A DNA stretch of 64,000 nt from Nemophila menziesii (taxonomy: Eukaryota; Streptophyta; Magnoliopsida; Boraginales; Hydrophyllaceae), in assembly GCA_029959085.1 (NCBI GenBank), contig JARWIR010000031.1, positions 4,588,001-4,652,000 of the forward strand. The letters are read 5' to 3'. Below, one piece after another: positions 1 to 10,225 of the stretch. The notes beneath the pieces were generated by a model, which did not search any database, had not been told where the DNA came from, and was given only the letters and a program-made list of their open reading frames with translations. Positions within the stretch are counted from its first letter, which is position 1; every line of letters begins with the position of its first letter. The position numbers and the translations under genes were made by a program.

Positions 1-642
1 TCTTCTTCTTCCTTCTGTTGCTTCTCTCTGGTGTTTTAATCTTGTGGAATGTGAATTGTGTGAAAAATAGAAGTCCAGACCTCCTTTTATAAGCATAAAT
101 TCGTTCTAGGGCTTGGACCAGAAAATAGAATATTAATTAAATGTCCAAGCCCACTTTCTAAGCCCAAAATCCCGTAACTGCTGATACACCTTCACTAAAA
201 CAGCTTTTCCGATGCGTTATGACTCCGATTGACCTCATTCCAGTTGCTAAAGTTCCGTAACTCAATAAGGAATGATTTCTCTTCAAAGGTCAGCGGCTAA
301 ATCATCGCTTAAGCACCTCGAAATCAGCAATCTATGGCCTGGAAAGTGGATTTTCAGCTCTAAAAATAATATCTTCGGGATTTGTCTTCAAGTCTTGATT
401 CTAATTCACGATCTTTGACCTTCTCCTCGGATTCCTCTCCTAGCTAACATCTAAAACCTGTAAACTTTACACTAAAAATACCAATATTACGCGCAAAAGT
501 TTAATAAATTAAAAATGCTAGAAATAAAAAGGTAATTCCGGATTATTGCAATTTAAGTCCAAAAGTCTATCATATTAATTAAATAAACACCAAAAATGAT
601 GTCTCCCAAGGGTCGAAAATAAGAACAATTAGGGAGACATCA
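1..642 (-). mobile_element. LTR, partial (cut by window edge)
   Basis: This is the sense start of a minus-strand Athila-type LTR. It ends at 642 with GGAGACATCA, the reverse complement of the TGATGTCTCC that starts the LTRs of E2, E3 and E5. The interior closely resembles the E2 LTRs (for example the segment around 180-300). No PPT or hairpin follows at 643; the flank instead reads into a copia gag remnant. The LTR therefore looks like an insertion into that remnant, either a solo LTR or the end of an element lying to the left. The TSD cannot be checked because the other end is outside the window. Confidence 0.85.
597..642 (-). repeat. 46-bp LTR-terminal inverted repeat
   Basis: The arms TGATGTCTCCC (597 on) and GGGAGACATCA (to 642) are inverted copies of one another and bound a 46-bp segment at the sense start of the LTR. 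The same structure is present in the other LTRs of this window. Confidence 0.85.
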
Positions 643-644
643 AA

Positions 645-1536
645 CCTTATCGGATCTTATCGGATTTTCTTGATGGCTCTGACGTTCGTTCTAAAAGGTG
701 TGGGAGAGCTTCCTTTCTTGGCAAATATTTTATATCTCATAAACCTTTTCATGTCTCTTTCCAACATAGCCATTCCTTCATCTTCACTAGTCTCTTATTC
801 ATAGGAATCTTCTTCCTCTTCACTTTCCTTTTTTTCAATTATTTTGTTTCCTTGTTTTTGCTACTTGAAGCATTAAAGATAATGGATTTATTAGCTCTCT
901 TATCTTCATCCTCTCTTAATTTTTCTTCTTCAAGCAGAAGTTCCCTCGTCATGAAATTTCATATTTGCTCGTGAACCGTCATTTTTTAGGATCCTTTGTG
1001 TCTCTTATGGAGGTAATTTTGTATTTGTATTTCTTTGGAAGAGCATATAGGAGTTTTCGGTATTTCTCTTTATTTGTGTATTTGACCAAGAGTCTTCAAG
1101 TTATTGTGATGTTTGAAAATATTTGATGCATTGTATTTAAGGTTATATCGGGCTCTATTAGAAAGAAATAATACTTTGTGATGTAGAGACCAACCTTAGT
1201 TTCTTTGACATCCATTGTACCTTGATATGATAACTCCAAAAACTCCCAAATTTCATGAGCCGGTTCATATTCACTAACACGACTATATTCAGTGATACTT
1301 AATCCCCAAATAAGTGTGTTCATCGCCTTGTTGTTCTTAGTGAGTTTTGATATATCTTGAGTAGTAAGAGCTTGGTGAGGTTTGATGATTGTGTCTTCTT
1401 CATCTTGGTAAGGAATAAAAGGACCATCTTTGGTAATCATACATAGAGCATAATCAACACCTTTTATATGAATTTTCATCCTCTTCTTCCCTTGAAAATA
1501 GTTTGTACCTGAAAAGAGAGGAGGTTTGTAGAGCAT
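645..1536 (-). pseudogene. gag: Ty1/copia gag remnant
   Basis: The reading frame from 1536 to 1096 carries a copia-type Gag N-terminus: KPPLFSGTNYF near residue 4, ITKDGPFIPY near 35, NNKAMNTLIWGLS near 69 and AHEIWEFLELSYQGT near 93. This matches the UBN2/DUF4219 class of plant copia Gag, which forms the particle. Downstream to about 645 the sequence is coding-like, with basic and acidic stretches, but is broken by many stops. The remnant lies just downstream of a matching PBS and LTR (1605-2289), so it is the 5' part of a minus-strand copia element. It is cut off by the LTR that ends at 642. No protease, integrase or RT of this element is visible. It is not functional. Confidence 0.8.
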
Positions 1537-1604
1537 AAACCTTCAGGTTAACTAGATTCCATGTCGTTTTACTCTAGAAACTGATAAGTTCAATATAGAG
1601 ATAG

Positions 1605-1616
1605 ACTCTTATACCA
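1605..1616 (-). other. copia primer-binding site (tRNA-iMet type)
   Basis: On the minus strand this reads TGGTATAAGAGT. It resembles the usual plant copia PBS TGGTATCAGAGC, complementary to initiator tRNA-Met, with one mismatch in the first eleven bases. It lies two bases past the LTR end at 1619, as expected for a copia 5' LTR-PBS junction. Confidence 0.7.
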
Positions 1617-1618
1617 AT

Positions 1619-2289
1619 TGATATTCAATATAAGTCCTAGAAGGGGGTTAATAGGATAATGGAAATTATCCAACTAATTTTAATTCAAGTAAATATAATT
1701 AAAATCTAATTTAAATCCTATTCTCTTACTTATTTATATGACTATAAGTTTGATGATAATCTATTAGATAATAAGAGATGTGATATTCATACAAGTATAT
1801 AATATAACATATAGAGTGTGAAAAATAAAGAGTGTAGTCAAAGAGATATAAACAACTATATATAGTGATTCTTTTCCTACTCCACTACCTAAGGTGTCCA
1901 TCTAAGAAGTTGCCTAATCTTCGTGTCTCTTCAAACCGGGGTGAGAACACAATACCCTTTACAAGAACTTCATAACCTTGAAGTAAACTCTTGTGCTATC
2001 ACAAACACAAGGAACAAAGTATACTTCTATACTCACACTCTCTTAATCTATTACAATGACTAGAATTAACAGGAAGAACAAGTGTATTTGTGGTGACACA
2101 ATTTTGTGACTAAATCGTAAAGAGTGGATATAACTATATAGTTTGTATTTAATAAATTTGACTTTGAGTAACTCTTGAAACCCTTTTGAATAATCAAAAT
2201 TAATGCACTTAAGATTGATCCATAGACGATTTAATTGCTGCCTTGAATGAGATCCATTTTGTAGCAGAAAATAGTACCCAACCGTCACA
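1619..2289 (-). mobile_element. copia 5' LTR (decayed)
   Basis: This AT-rich segment lies directly upstream of the copia PBS. Its sense 3' end is TATTGAATATCA next to the PBS. Its sense start is taken as TGTGACGGTTGGGTAC at 2289, a TG start that fits but is not confirmed by a second LTR or a TSD. The 81-codon reading frame inside it is fortuitous. Confidence 0.55.
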
Positions 2290-2644
2290 AGCCATGTATC
2301 TAACGAATAAAATGAAATGCTCAGTGGTTATAATACATGTGGCACTATTCCAGGCCTAAAGACTGCCTCCTTCGGTGTACCTCAATTATGTTATGTTTTG
2401 TAAGATGTTTAGGTGGGGTAGGGCTTATAAAATTTGCTGCATGCAGTGCACCATGATTTGGTGCAGTATATCGCACCCCTGCTTCTATGAAAATCTATCT
2501 TTTTGTATGAAATAACTATTTAATGCCAAAACGTGATATTGGCTGAAAAACTTGTTGAAAACGTTTTATATATGGAAATAATATTTTTCAAGATACTCAA
2601 CAATAATTATAGTTTAACAGCGATTTGTCGAATATTAAAACAAG
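2290..2644. other. intergenic, nothing recognised
   Basis: AT-rich sequence with no coding pattern, repeat or known element that I can identify. It separates the copia LTR from a plus-strand gag scrap. Confidence 0.4.
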
Positions 2645-2895
2645 ATTAAAATAACTGATAGGCCAACAAACCTTCACTCAGTTTATGAAAATTTTATTTG
2701 AGAACATGACAAGAAATGAAGCGAAGATTGACTTTACCGCAGTAGCGGTGCAGAGTATGCAACAACAAAATCAACTCATAAAGCAACGACTGGCCCAACT
2801 AGCTACGACTATTCAGTAATTACAAGGTCAATGCCTAAACTCACACAAGGTACAAATGTTGAGGTCAAGTTATTTCAAAATCGTGATGTGAATGT
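2645..2895 (+). pseudogene. gag: Athila-type gag scrap (C-terminal part)
   Basis: On the plus strand this reads FTQFMKILFENMTRNEAKID, then QQQNQLIKQRLAQLATTIQ and LQGQ. This is the C-terminal Gag segment that in E1 and E5 lies between the zinc knuckle and the protease: a short coiled coil followed by a GQLPS-like motif. It contains a stop and is cut at its 3' end by the E1 LTR at 2903. It is the only plus-strand gag on this side, so E1 landed in an older, oppositely oriented element. No LTR or pol of that older copy is recognisable here. Confidence 0.6.
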
Positions 2896-2902
2896 GAATT
2901 AT

Positions 2903-4371
2903 TGGTGTCACCTAAGGTGTGATAAAATAATAGATAAATAAGATGCAAATAAACACCCTAGACTAAACACGTTACTCACTGCAAGTATCACAGGTCGTAT
3001 GCAAGTTTTAATGATAAATAAGATTCTTTCCTCAGATACTACGAAAGTTAGGAAGAAATTATGCAATATAAAGTGCATATAAGAAAGCTAGAAGAATAAT
3101 AAGCTGTAAAAAAAGATTAATGATTTTTTTTTGTTTAAATATTCTAAATAATTAACTAACTGGAGATCTAGCAAGTAATCCCCAATAGCCTTGTTTATTC
3201 TAATCATATAAGAGATAATTGTGTGATATGCAATAGCCAGGATTCTATATTCCTCCTAACCCCATCCAGGTGGACTTAGGTGGCGACCTAACAATTACTA
3301 GGGGACTTAACTAAGGTGGTCCTACGCCACTAGGTTCTTAGATGAGACGGTCATGCACAATGATCGGTGATTAATAACAAACCCTAATGACTATCTAGTT
3401 AGGCAAGTCCTTCCGGATCACTACCGCATACTAGATGTTTATGTGTTGTTTCAATCATTAGACACCTCTTCTGGGTGATCATCTAACTACTATTAAGGTA
3501 ATCCTATATGTTTTGCAACCACAAGAACACAAGACAATAAATCAAAACACATAAAACAGAGAATAAAACACGAATATAAATTTAAATGCAAACATCCCCA
3601 ATTAAAATAGATGTAAAACAAGTCTAGGGTTATAAAATTAGTTCGTAATAGAGAGAGAAAATAAAGCAATTACAAATTTGAAGGACTGGGAAGACATGAT
3701 TTGTTGTCTAACTCCTTCAGATCTTCTCTTCTCTTGATGTAAGCTTCTTCATGACTTAAGGTCTGGCCAAGGATGTGTTTCTAATGATAAGAGGGTGTAT
3801 TTATAGAGTTTTCGAAACTCTAGGTCGGATTCTTGGAGTAGAGGGCAAGTAAAAGGACTCTTTTCCAAATCAAATTCGTTTCCTAAAATATAGGAGAAGG
3901 AAAAAACTGGTATTGTCTTGTTTTAGTCGTAACTCCTTCATTATTGCTGCGATTTTCACCCATTTTATATTGAAACGACCACGTCGAAAATATATACACT
4001 TTTCAGCTGATTTTAAGTTATAATCATTTTAGTGGACGTGGCTGCAGAATTTCAGATTTATTTGGCAACTTTTCCTTTTTTATTTTATCTTTACTTCCTT
4101 TTATCTTAAATTTTTATCAATATATTATTTCCTTATATCTTTAGAATTGATTTGATATCTAATTAATTTTCATATATCTTTAAAGCTTCGCATAACAAAT
4201 AAATTAAACCAAATATGCTCTAAAAATAATAATTCATCAAATCAAGATAAGAAATAGGAAAACATAAAAATATGAATAAAAATATGAATAAAAATCGATA
4301 ATTAAATAACTAAATACACCTAAAATGATGTCACCAACCTAGATTAATTCATCACAAATAGGGATACATCA
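2903..4371 (-). mobile_element. E1 3' LTR
   Basis: It starts TGGTGTCACCTAAGGTG and ends GGGATACATCA at 4371, next to a PPT. It is homologous to 8954-10081 over the shared length, including the direct match around 2925-3010 and 8976-9060. Length is 1469 bp. One base of the terminal inverted repeat is mutated (GGATACATCA in place of GGAGACATCA). Confidence 0.85.
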
Positions 4372-4406
4372 AGACCCCACCTCAAAGTTGTATCGTCCTG
4401 ATACAA
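4372..4406 (-). promoter_or_regulatory. E1 polypurine tract and PPT-adjacent hairpin
   Basis: In sense orientation, CTTTGAGGTGGGGTCT abuts the LTR start and is the primer for plus-strand DNA synthesis. Just upstream (4388-4406) lies a hairpin of the form TTGTATCG-TCC-TGATACAA on the plus strand, 8 bp with one mismatch. Confidence 0.7.
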
Positions 4407-4437
4407 TAAAGATAAAACAATAGGATAGTCAAATATT

Positions 4438-4488
4438 GAAGAAGAAGAAGAAGAAGAAGAAGAAGAAGAAGAAGAAGAAGAAGAAGAA
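4438..4488. repeat. (GAA)17 microsatellite
   Basis: Seventeen uninterrupted GAA units lie about 65 bases inside the PPT of E1. Other elements of the family do not have this tract at the same place. Confidence 0.95.
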
Positions 4489-4489
4489 T

Positions 4490-5890
4490 GATCCTAGAGA
4501 AATATATCTAAAAAGTCTCATGTAGTAGTGCTAAAGAAATAATGCACGCATATGCTTAATATACACATAATCAACAATCCATAATTTCAAGTCCAGATTA
4601 ACTTTGCAATGCCAGAAGTAAAGTTCTTCAACTCAGTTCGTGTTAATGGCTATAGGGTGATCATAGGTCCTAATATAGTATCCACTGGTCCACTCACTAT
4701 TCACTAATTGTTCCATTGTTCCTCCACCAAGTAGCTAGAAATCTTAAGGTCTTACGGTTACAACGTGGCTTAGGGACGATATGATATATTTGGATATTGA
4801 AAAGTGAACTTTTGGCTCTCTCCTCACATTCCATCAACGAATCGCCCTAGAGCTTGAGTTTCACTCAAAGATGTTCTCACTCAACCCATTTCTAATGCTT
4901 TGATTTGCATCCCCAAATAACCTAATAAAACCTTTTCATGATGATTACATAACAATTTCTACGTTGTCGGTCCAAATATCTTCAATTTTGTCATATCAAT
5001 TTTTTCTCTTTTGTAATGTAGCAATGACTTTCTTTTTGATGTTGAGATATCATGCTATTGTTCATATATTCTTTTTCTTTTCATGATTTCCATAACTTTT
5101 TTCATTTAGTTTTACCCCGGCAAAGGCTTATAATAATAACTTTCATCATCAATAATATCACAATTACAATTTCTCAATCCCAATGTTTCCTAATGATGAA
5201 ACCCACCACCCCAAAATCAAGCTCTAAAACAATTTGTCTCAGGTTTTGTGATTCCAGTGCGGGTCATATGGATAAATCCTATAAACTAAGGGGTATGGCT
5301 TATAATATGGTTAATAAACGACATTAGAAAGGCTCAGAGGGGCTAAGACGGGTAAATAATAATAATCAAATAAAATGGTGGGAATGTTAGGCTTCAACTG
5401 GCTTCAATATGAAAGAACTGTCTTACTCACTTTGCTAACTACCGTATTTCATTACTTTTTCACTTTTAGTTCTTAGACAAGCGGGCTTTCAACTAGTTTC
5501 AAACCTCTCCATTCTGCACACCAATTAACTCTCCCTAAGTTCCAACTTGACACTTAATACGCATTGCTCATTAATCTTTCCTATCTTTTAATTCCTGTTT
5601 TCATGTATACATACTAAAAATATTTGTGACACCTTTCAAAAACATACTACTTACTATCATTGACTTAATCAAAGCATGATCAATAGGTACATTCACCATA
5701 TTCTATGCCAATTCTAACCCTAAAAAGTTTATATTTTATGCAAAAACAAAAAGGAAGATGAGGACAACGAATCCCACCCCCAACTCAAAAGTGAGTTGTG
5801 TCCCCATGACTCGAAAAAAGACACAATAAAGCAATAAAATTTAAACTAAACTAAAATAATGCATACAAGCAATTAATGAGAAGAATTAGA
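4490..5890 (-). other. E1 conserved 3' non-coding region
   Basis: There is no coding pattern. It shares ordered blocks with E2, E3 and E5: GCTTAGGGACG followed by a TTTTGGCTCTCTCCTCAC block (near 4770-4830), CTCACTCAACCCATTT (near 4876), a CCCCGGCAAAGG block (near 5115), a PPT-like motif (5200-5223), GTGCGGGTCAT (near 5258), and a second PPT-like motif (5771-5790) before a weak hairpin (5793-5812). The 91-codon plus-strand frame at 5052 is fortuitous. Confidence 0.65.
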
Positions 5891-5899
5891 ACGGGGTAC

Positions 5900-6141
5900 C
5901 TTGCCAAAAAAATCATGTTCTCTGCTATTGGCTTCTTTTCTTTAGGCTTGGCAGGTATCCTCTTTCTTATGTTATATTTACGTAGTGGTTGTTGTTTAGT
6001 TACCTCGAGATTTGGCTTCTTTGAACATGGCTCATAAATATCAATGGCCTTTTCTTAATTGTAGCTCAAGGTAAAATTCTTTTTCTTCCCTAAGATTGAA
6101 CACTTCCTCTTGTAATCCATAGCATCTGTTCTATTTGCCAT
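5900..6141 (-). pseudogene. E1 extra (env-position) ORF, N-terminal remnant
   Basis: The frame from ATG at 6141 reads MANRTDAMDYKRKC, homologous to the start MTNRTDSMCHYRRN of the E5 ORF at 56523, followed by a Lys-rich stretch. A stop follows within about 40 codons and the rest of the ORF is missing. The product lies where Athila elements carry their env-like ORF, between pol and the 3' LTR. A PPT-like motif (6149-6165) precedes the ATG, as in E2, E3 and E5. Function unknown; inactive. Confidence 0.5.
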
Positions 6142-6589
6142 CTTTGATTAGCCCACAACTCAAATTACACCAAGTATAGAATAAAATTATGAAAGATTGG
6201 TGTGGCTTGAGGATGTTTCTTGGATGAATGATTATCAATGGTAGAAGTAGATTTTCTTGATTGTTCTTTGATTAAATTTTGAAAGCTTGATGATGTTTCG
6301 TGTTGTGTTTTAAGGTGTGGTGTAATGAATTAGATGAAGAAGATATGTTTATGGAGAATGGAGGAAAGATTTGATGATGTTGTTGTGTTTATGTGAAGGT
6401 TTAATCAAGCTTCAAGGTGTTTTTATAGGGTTTGGGTCTGGAAATCATTTTTATTTTACCTCCAAATCAGGTTATCTCCATTCCATTCGATAGATCTCGA
6501 AAAAATATGTGATTTAGACTCTTGAAAAAGTGAATTCCGGCCTCCAAGTACAAACTTATGGCCTTTTGAAGTTTTCCATATCGTGGTGC

Positions 6590-6850
6590 GCAACTGACGA
6601 TACGGTTTTGCTAACATCACCTCGGCTTTGGCCCTAATTCTGTGACCGTCGCAACGATTTTTGCCCAACCGGTAGGCCGGTCAACTTTTTTTTTCCAGAC
6701 CGTGTCGCGAGACGATATGGTCTCGCGCCATGGTTTATTGACTTCTTTTTGGCGATACACCTGATTTCCATACTGTCACCACGGTTTTTGCTCGCCGATA
6801 TGCTGGTCCAATGGCCAGAATTTTCCCAGTTTTTCCTGTTTGACCCCAAA
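6590..6850 (-). repeat. E1 GC-rich inverted-repeat block
   Basis: A GC-rich patch in AT-rich surroundings. It includes the perfect inverted repeat CGCGAGAC-N6-GTCTCGCG (6706-6727) and ACCGGTAGGCCGGT near 6668. The 70-71 codon frames across it overlap in different phases and are not credible genes. It occupies the same place as palindrome blocks in E2, E3, E4 and E5. Confidence 0.65.
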
Positions 6851-6980
6851 TTCGTTTCCTACATATATAACACACTAACTTTCTCTCCTATTAGCTTGTA
6901 AACACATTAAAAATATACACTAACTTAATATTATACACTACAAAACATAAAACTAAGTAAAAAGAAATTAAAACAAGGGG

Positions 6981-7032
6981 TGTCTCCCTCAAGCACTTTT
7001 GTTTAACGTCTTTTAAAGTTAGACGTGTTACC
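6981..7032 (-). promoter_or_regulatory. E1 post-pol conserved box
   Basis: The sense strand reads GAGGTAACACGTCTAACTTT, then AGACGTTAAACAAAAGTGC, then GGGAGACA. The same string recurs after pol in E2, E3, E4 and E5. Here it also encodes the last codons of the ORF. AG|GTAAC resembles a 5' splice donor. Confidence 0.55.
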
Positions 7033-7293
7033 TCGGTGATCATGTATGAACATCACCTCCCCAGCAATGAGTAAGTTTATTAATATCTGGCACCGAAATT
7101 TGAATCCCTTGTCTTTCACCCATACGAACTTCTCAGATCTATTCTTTGTAGCCATGAATGGTCCTATCCAAGAGTTCTTGAATGTACGTGCGTCTTGTGG
7201 TAACTTGATTTGATATGTAGCACTACACTCCTCTGGCAATCCATTCATCTCCCCAGTTTCTAAGCTTCGTTTATTAGAAAGAATGTACTTCAT
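7003..7293 (-). pseudogene. E1 protease start fused to integrase-like C-terminal tail
   Basis: Residues 7-34 (NKRSLETGEMNGLPEECS and on to IKLPQ) are the start of the Athila protease region. The frame then jumps to TFKNSWIGPFMATKN, a GPY/F-type module like the integrase C-terminus (E5 has KLRSKWSGPYAVTKV; E3 has SSWKGPYIITQI). The catalytic CDLGAS motif, RT, RNase H and the integrase core are all missing between these parts, yet the join is open. The 96-codon frame ends at the conserved post-pol box. Whether this is a selected fusion or a lucky deletion cannot be told from one copy. Confidence 0.6.
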
Positions 7294-8833
7294 GAATATA
7301 ATATTTTGGCATTCTCTTGAGAGCTTCTACAAACGGGATGTTAACATCTAACTTGCTCACCATGTCAAGGAACTTCTTGAATTCTTTTTCAGTGTTCTTT
7401 TTTTTTACACGCGATGGGAATGGTGTAGGAGGACGTGTATTGTTTACCACCAAGATCTTTTTCTTTTCTTGTGTCTTCTCTGGGATACTCTTCGGCTCAA
7501 TTACCTCTTCGACTTTATCTTCAACTGTTACTTCAACCACCTTTTCAGGAGTAGAGGTTGGTTCTTTTGGTTGTTCTGTTTCTTTCACTCTAGGTGGAGG
7601 TAATTGTTTTCCACTTGTTAATTCAACATCATGTCAAGCATCGTCTTGGGGAGTAATAGTATCACTTGGGAGTTTCCCTTTTGGCCTATTTTGGAGTACA
7701 CTCGCCATTTGTGAAAGAGTATGCTTGAGATTCTTAATGACCTTTGATTGAGTTTGAAATATTTGTTGACTGATCTTCATGTTTTCTTCAAACAGTCCCA
7801 TAAGTTAACCTATACTCGGATCCAAACTTGAAGGTTGTTCTTGCGTAGCTTGTTGTGTTGAATACGGAGGTGGTTCTTGATAATAATCATCATAATTTTG
7901 CGCTTATTGATAGATAGGTTGTGGTTGATAATACTGTTGAGGTTGAGTTTGATAATAGTTACCTTGATTTTCAACCCAACTCTGATTATGTGGGGAATGA
8001 TAATTTGCCTGACTTCCTTGAGGATGATAATAACCATTCGAGTAATGGTTTCTTTGATGAGCTACGACAGAAATCGAAGCTTGATTATGACTACAAGTCT
8101 CCCATGAATGATTTCTTGCTCCACAACCAGGACATGAAGGTAAAGTGTGTACTAGATTTACCTGAGCTATTGAGATGTTCTCTATACGTACTTGCTCTTG
8201 TAATTCCTTTAGTTGTTTGCTAATTCTTCGATCCTTAGAGCTTCTAACGTAACTTCTTCTTTTTCTGATTCTAACGGCCAAAACTTCCATATCCTAATAT
8301 ATCTGCCCTTGCCTTGGACTCGCTATTGAGTCCTTTATAAAACATGGTTAATTGATATTCGGGCGAGGAGACGTGGAATGGACACCTCGCTTTCTTCTCA
8401 TTTAAGTAACCATGCTTCACCAATACTTTCCTCTTCTTCTTGCATAAATTGTTCTAAATCCACCATATCTTTTAAGCGTCTACTAATCGGATAGAATCGG
8501 TCTACAACTTTGGCTTGGAGTTTATCTCAATCTAGAATTGAAAAAGGGTGTTGAGAGTCATACCAATCGCTTGCACGTCTGGTTAAAAAGAATTGGAACA
8601 CTATGTAGTACATCTGCTCTTGCGTGACACCTTGAACAATGTAGGCATCACAGATCTGCATGAATTTCTGAATATAGCGAACTGGATCATGTTGTGCAGC
8701 ACCGCTAAATTCACCATGACTCGCAAACTGCGCTATCAAGCCTGGATTAGGTCGAAATTTAGTGGCTTGGATTTTTGGAGTGCGGATTCCTCTGGGTTGC
8801 ACTCTGAATGAGATAGGAAGACAAAGTTGCCAT
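7274..8833 (-). pseudogene. gag: E1 gag
   Basis: The start is an ATG at 8833 (MAT...). After one frameshift the capsid core follows: RFRPN-like KFRPNPGLIAQFASHGEF, then DPVRYIQKFMQICDAYIVQG and ASDWYDSQ (8802-8527). The middle of the capsid (8290-8527) is broken by frameshifts. A CCHC zinc knuckle CPGCGARNHSWETC lies in 8290-7904, which binds element RNA, followed by a Gln/Tyr-rich tail. A coiled-coil segment lies near 7740-7800. The Pro-rich RPPTPFPSRVKKK and FLDMVSKLDVNIPFVEALKR motif (7588-7274) is the Athila signature before the protease. The frame is not open throughout, so no full Gag can be made. Confidence 0.75.
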
Positions 8834-8929
8834 CTGTATAACCTGTAAGGATAAAAGTAAAAAAAAAAGCGTAAAATAAACTAACTAAATTAAAAACACT
8901 AAATTAATGCACAAGGACTAACGGTGTAG

Positions 8930-8947
8930 TCCCCGGCAGCGGCAACA
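8930..8947 (-). other. E1 primer-binding site (tRNA-Asp type, degraded)
   Basis: Plus-strand TCCCCGGCAGCGGCAACA. It matches the E2/E3 PBS except for changes in the part next to the LTR, where CGCCA reads AACA. It lies seven bases inside the 5' LTR. Confidence 0.75.
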
Positions 8948-8953
8948 AAAACT

Positions 8954-10081
8954 TGGTGTCGCCTAGGGTGTGATAAAATAATAGATAAATAAGATGAAAA
9001 TAAACACCCTAGAATAAACACATTACTCACTGCAAGTATAACCGGTCGTATGCAAGTTTTAATGATAAATAAGATTCGTTCCTCAGAGACTACGAAAGAA
9101 CTTATGCAATATAAAGTGCATATAAGAAAGCTAGAAGAATAATACGCTTAAATAAAAGACTAATGATATTTGTTTGGTTTTAAGATTCTAAATAATTAAC
9201 TAAATAATATAAAGACATGAAAATAAAGAAAGAGAAACATATAGTATGAGAGTTAGCTCGAGATCTAGCAAGTAATCCCCACTAGCCTTGTTTATTCTAA
9301 TCATGTAAAGGAGAATTGTGTGGTATACAATAGCCAGGATTTTATATTCCTCCTAACCCCTTTCCGGGTTCAATTAGGTGGCGACCACACAATTACCAGG
9401 GGACTTAACTAAGGTGGTCCTACGCCACTAGGTTCTAAGATGAGACGGTCATGCACAATGATCAGTGATTAATAACAAACCCTAATGACTATCTAGTTAG
9501 GCAAACCCTTTCGGATCACTACCGCACACTAGACGTTTATGTGGTGTTTCAATAATTAGACACCCCTTCCGGGTGACTATCTAACTACTATTAAGGTAAT
9601 CCTATACGTTTGCAACCGCAAGAACTACATAAAATAAATCAAAACACATAAAATAGAGAATAAAACACGAATATCAGGTTGCGAACATCCCTAATTAAAA
9701 TAGATGTAAAACAAGTCTAGGGTTCATACTCATATGCTAAATCTCATGCTAAAATAGAATTATTTCATACTAGACAAAGAAAATAAAACAATTACAAATT
9801 TGAAGGATTGGGAAGACATGATTTGTTGTCAACTCCTTCGGATCTTCTCTTCTCTTGAGGTAGGCTTCTTCTTTGCTTAAGGTCTGGCCAAGGATGTGTT
9901 TCTAATGATAAGAGGCTGTATTTATATGGTTTTCTAAACCCTAGGTTATATTCTTGGAGTAGAGGGCAAGTAATAGGACTCTTTTCCAAATCAAATTCGT
10001 TTCCTAAAATATAGGAGAAGGGAAAAATTGATGATGTCTTATTTTGGTCGTAACGCTTTCATTATTGCTCCGAATTTCGCT
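8954..10081 (-). mobile_element. E1 5' LTR, truncated
   Basis: It starts TGGTGTCGCCTAGGGTG beside the PBS and follows the 3' LTR (2903-4371) until about 10081. There, shortly after TTATTGCTCCGAA, the match stops and unrelated sequence begins. The last 350 bp or so, including the sense start with the terminal inverted repeat, are missing. Confidence 0.8.
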
Positions 10082-10225
10082 TTGAATTCGCAATTCATTG
10101 GAAATATGAGAGCCTTGATTTACTAATATCTTCAACAACGCAGAGTATTTAATAAACATCTCATTGCTCTTCATCATCTTCTATCATGTCATCAATATAA
10201 TGGTATTCAAAGTTTGTTGCAACTC
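10082..10225. other. short segment between E1 break and solo LTR
   Basis: No element or gene recognised. Its right edge holds the left copy of the solo-LTR target duplication (AACTC, 10221-10225), so it is the pre-insertion neighbour of 11832 onward. Confidence 0.5.

Larger units (their letters stand above)
2903..10081 (-). mobile_element. E1: Athila-type element, gag only, truncated
   Basis: Minus-strand element with 3' LTR (2903-4371), PPT, 3' non-coding region, a remnant of the extra ORF, gag, a degraded tRNA-Asp PBS (8930-8947) and a 5' LTR (8954-10081) that is cut short. RT, RNase H and the integrase core are absent: Gag runs straight into the first residues of the protease region and then an integrase-like tail. 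The break at about 10081 removes the sense start of the 5' LTR, so no TSD can be scored. Confidence 0.8.

Noticed and set aside
7317..7751. 144-codon plus-strand frame
   Set aside because: Shadow of the E1 gag C-terminal frame on the other strand.
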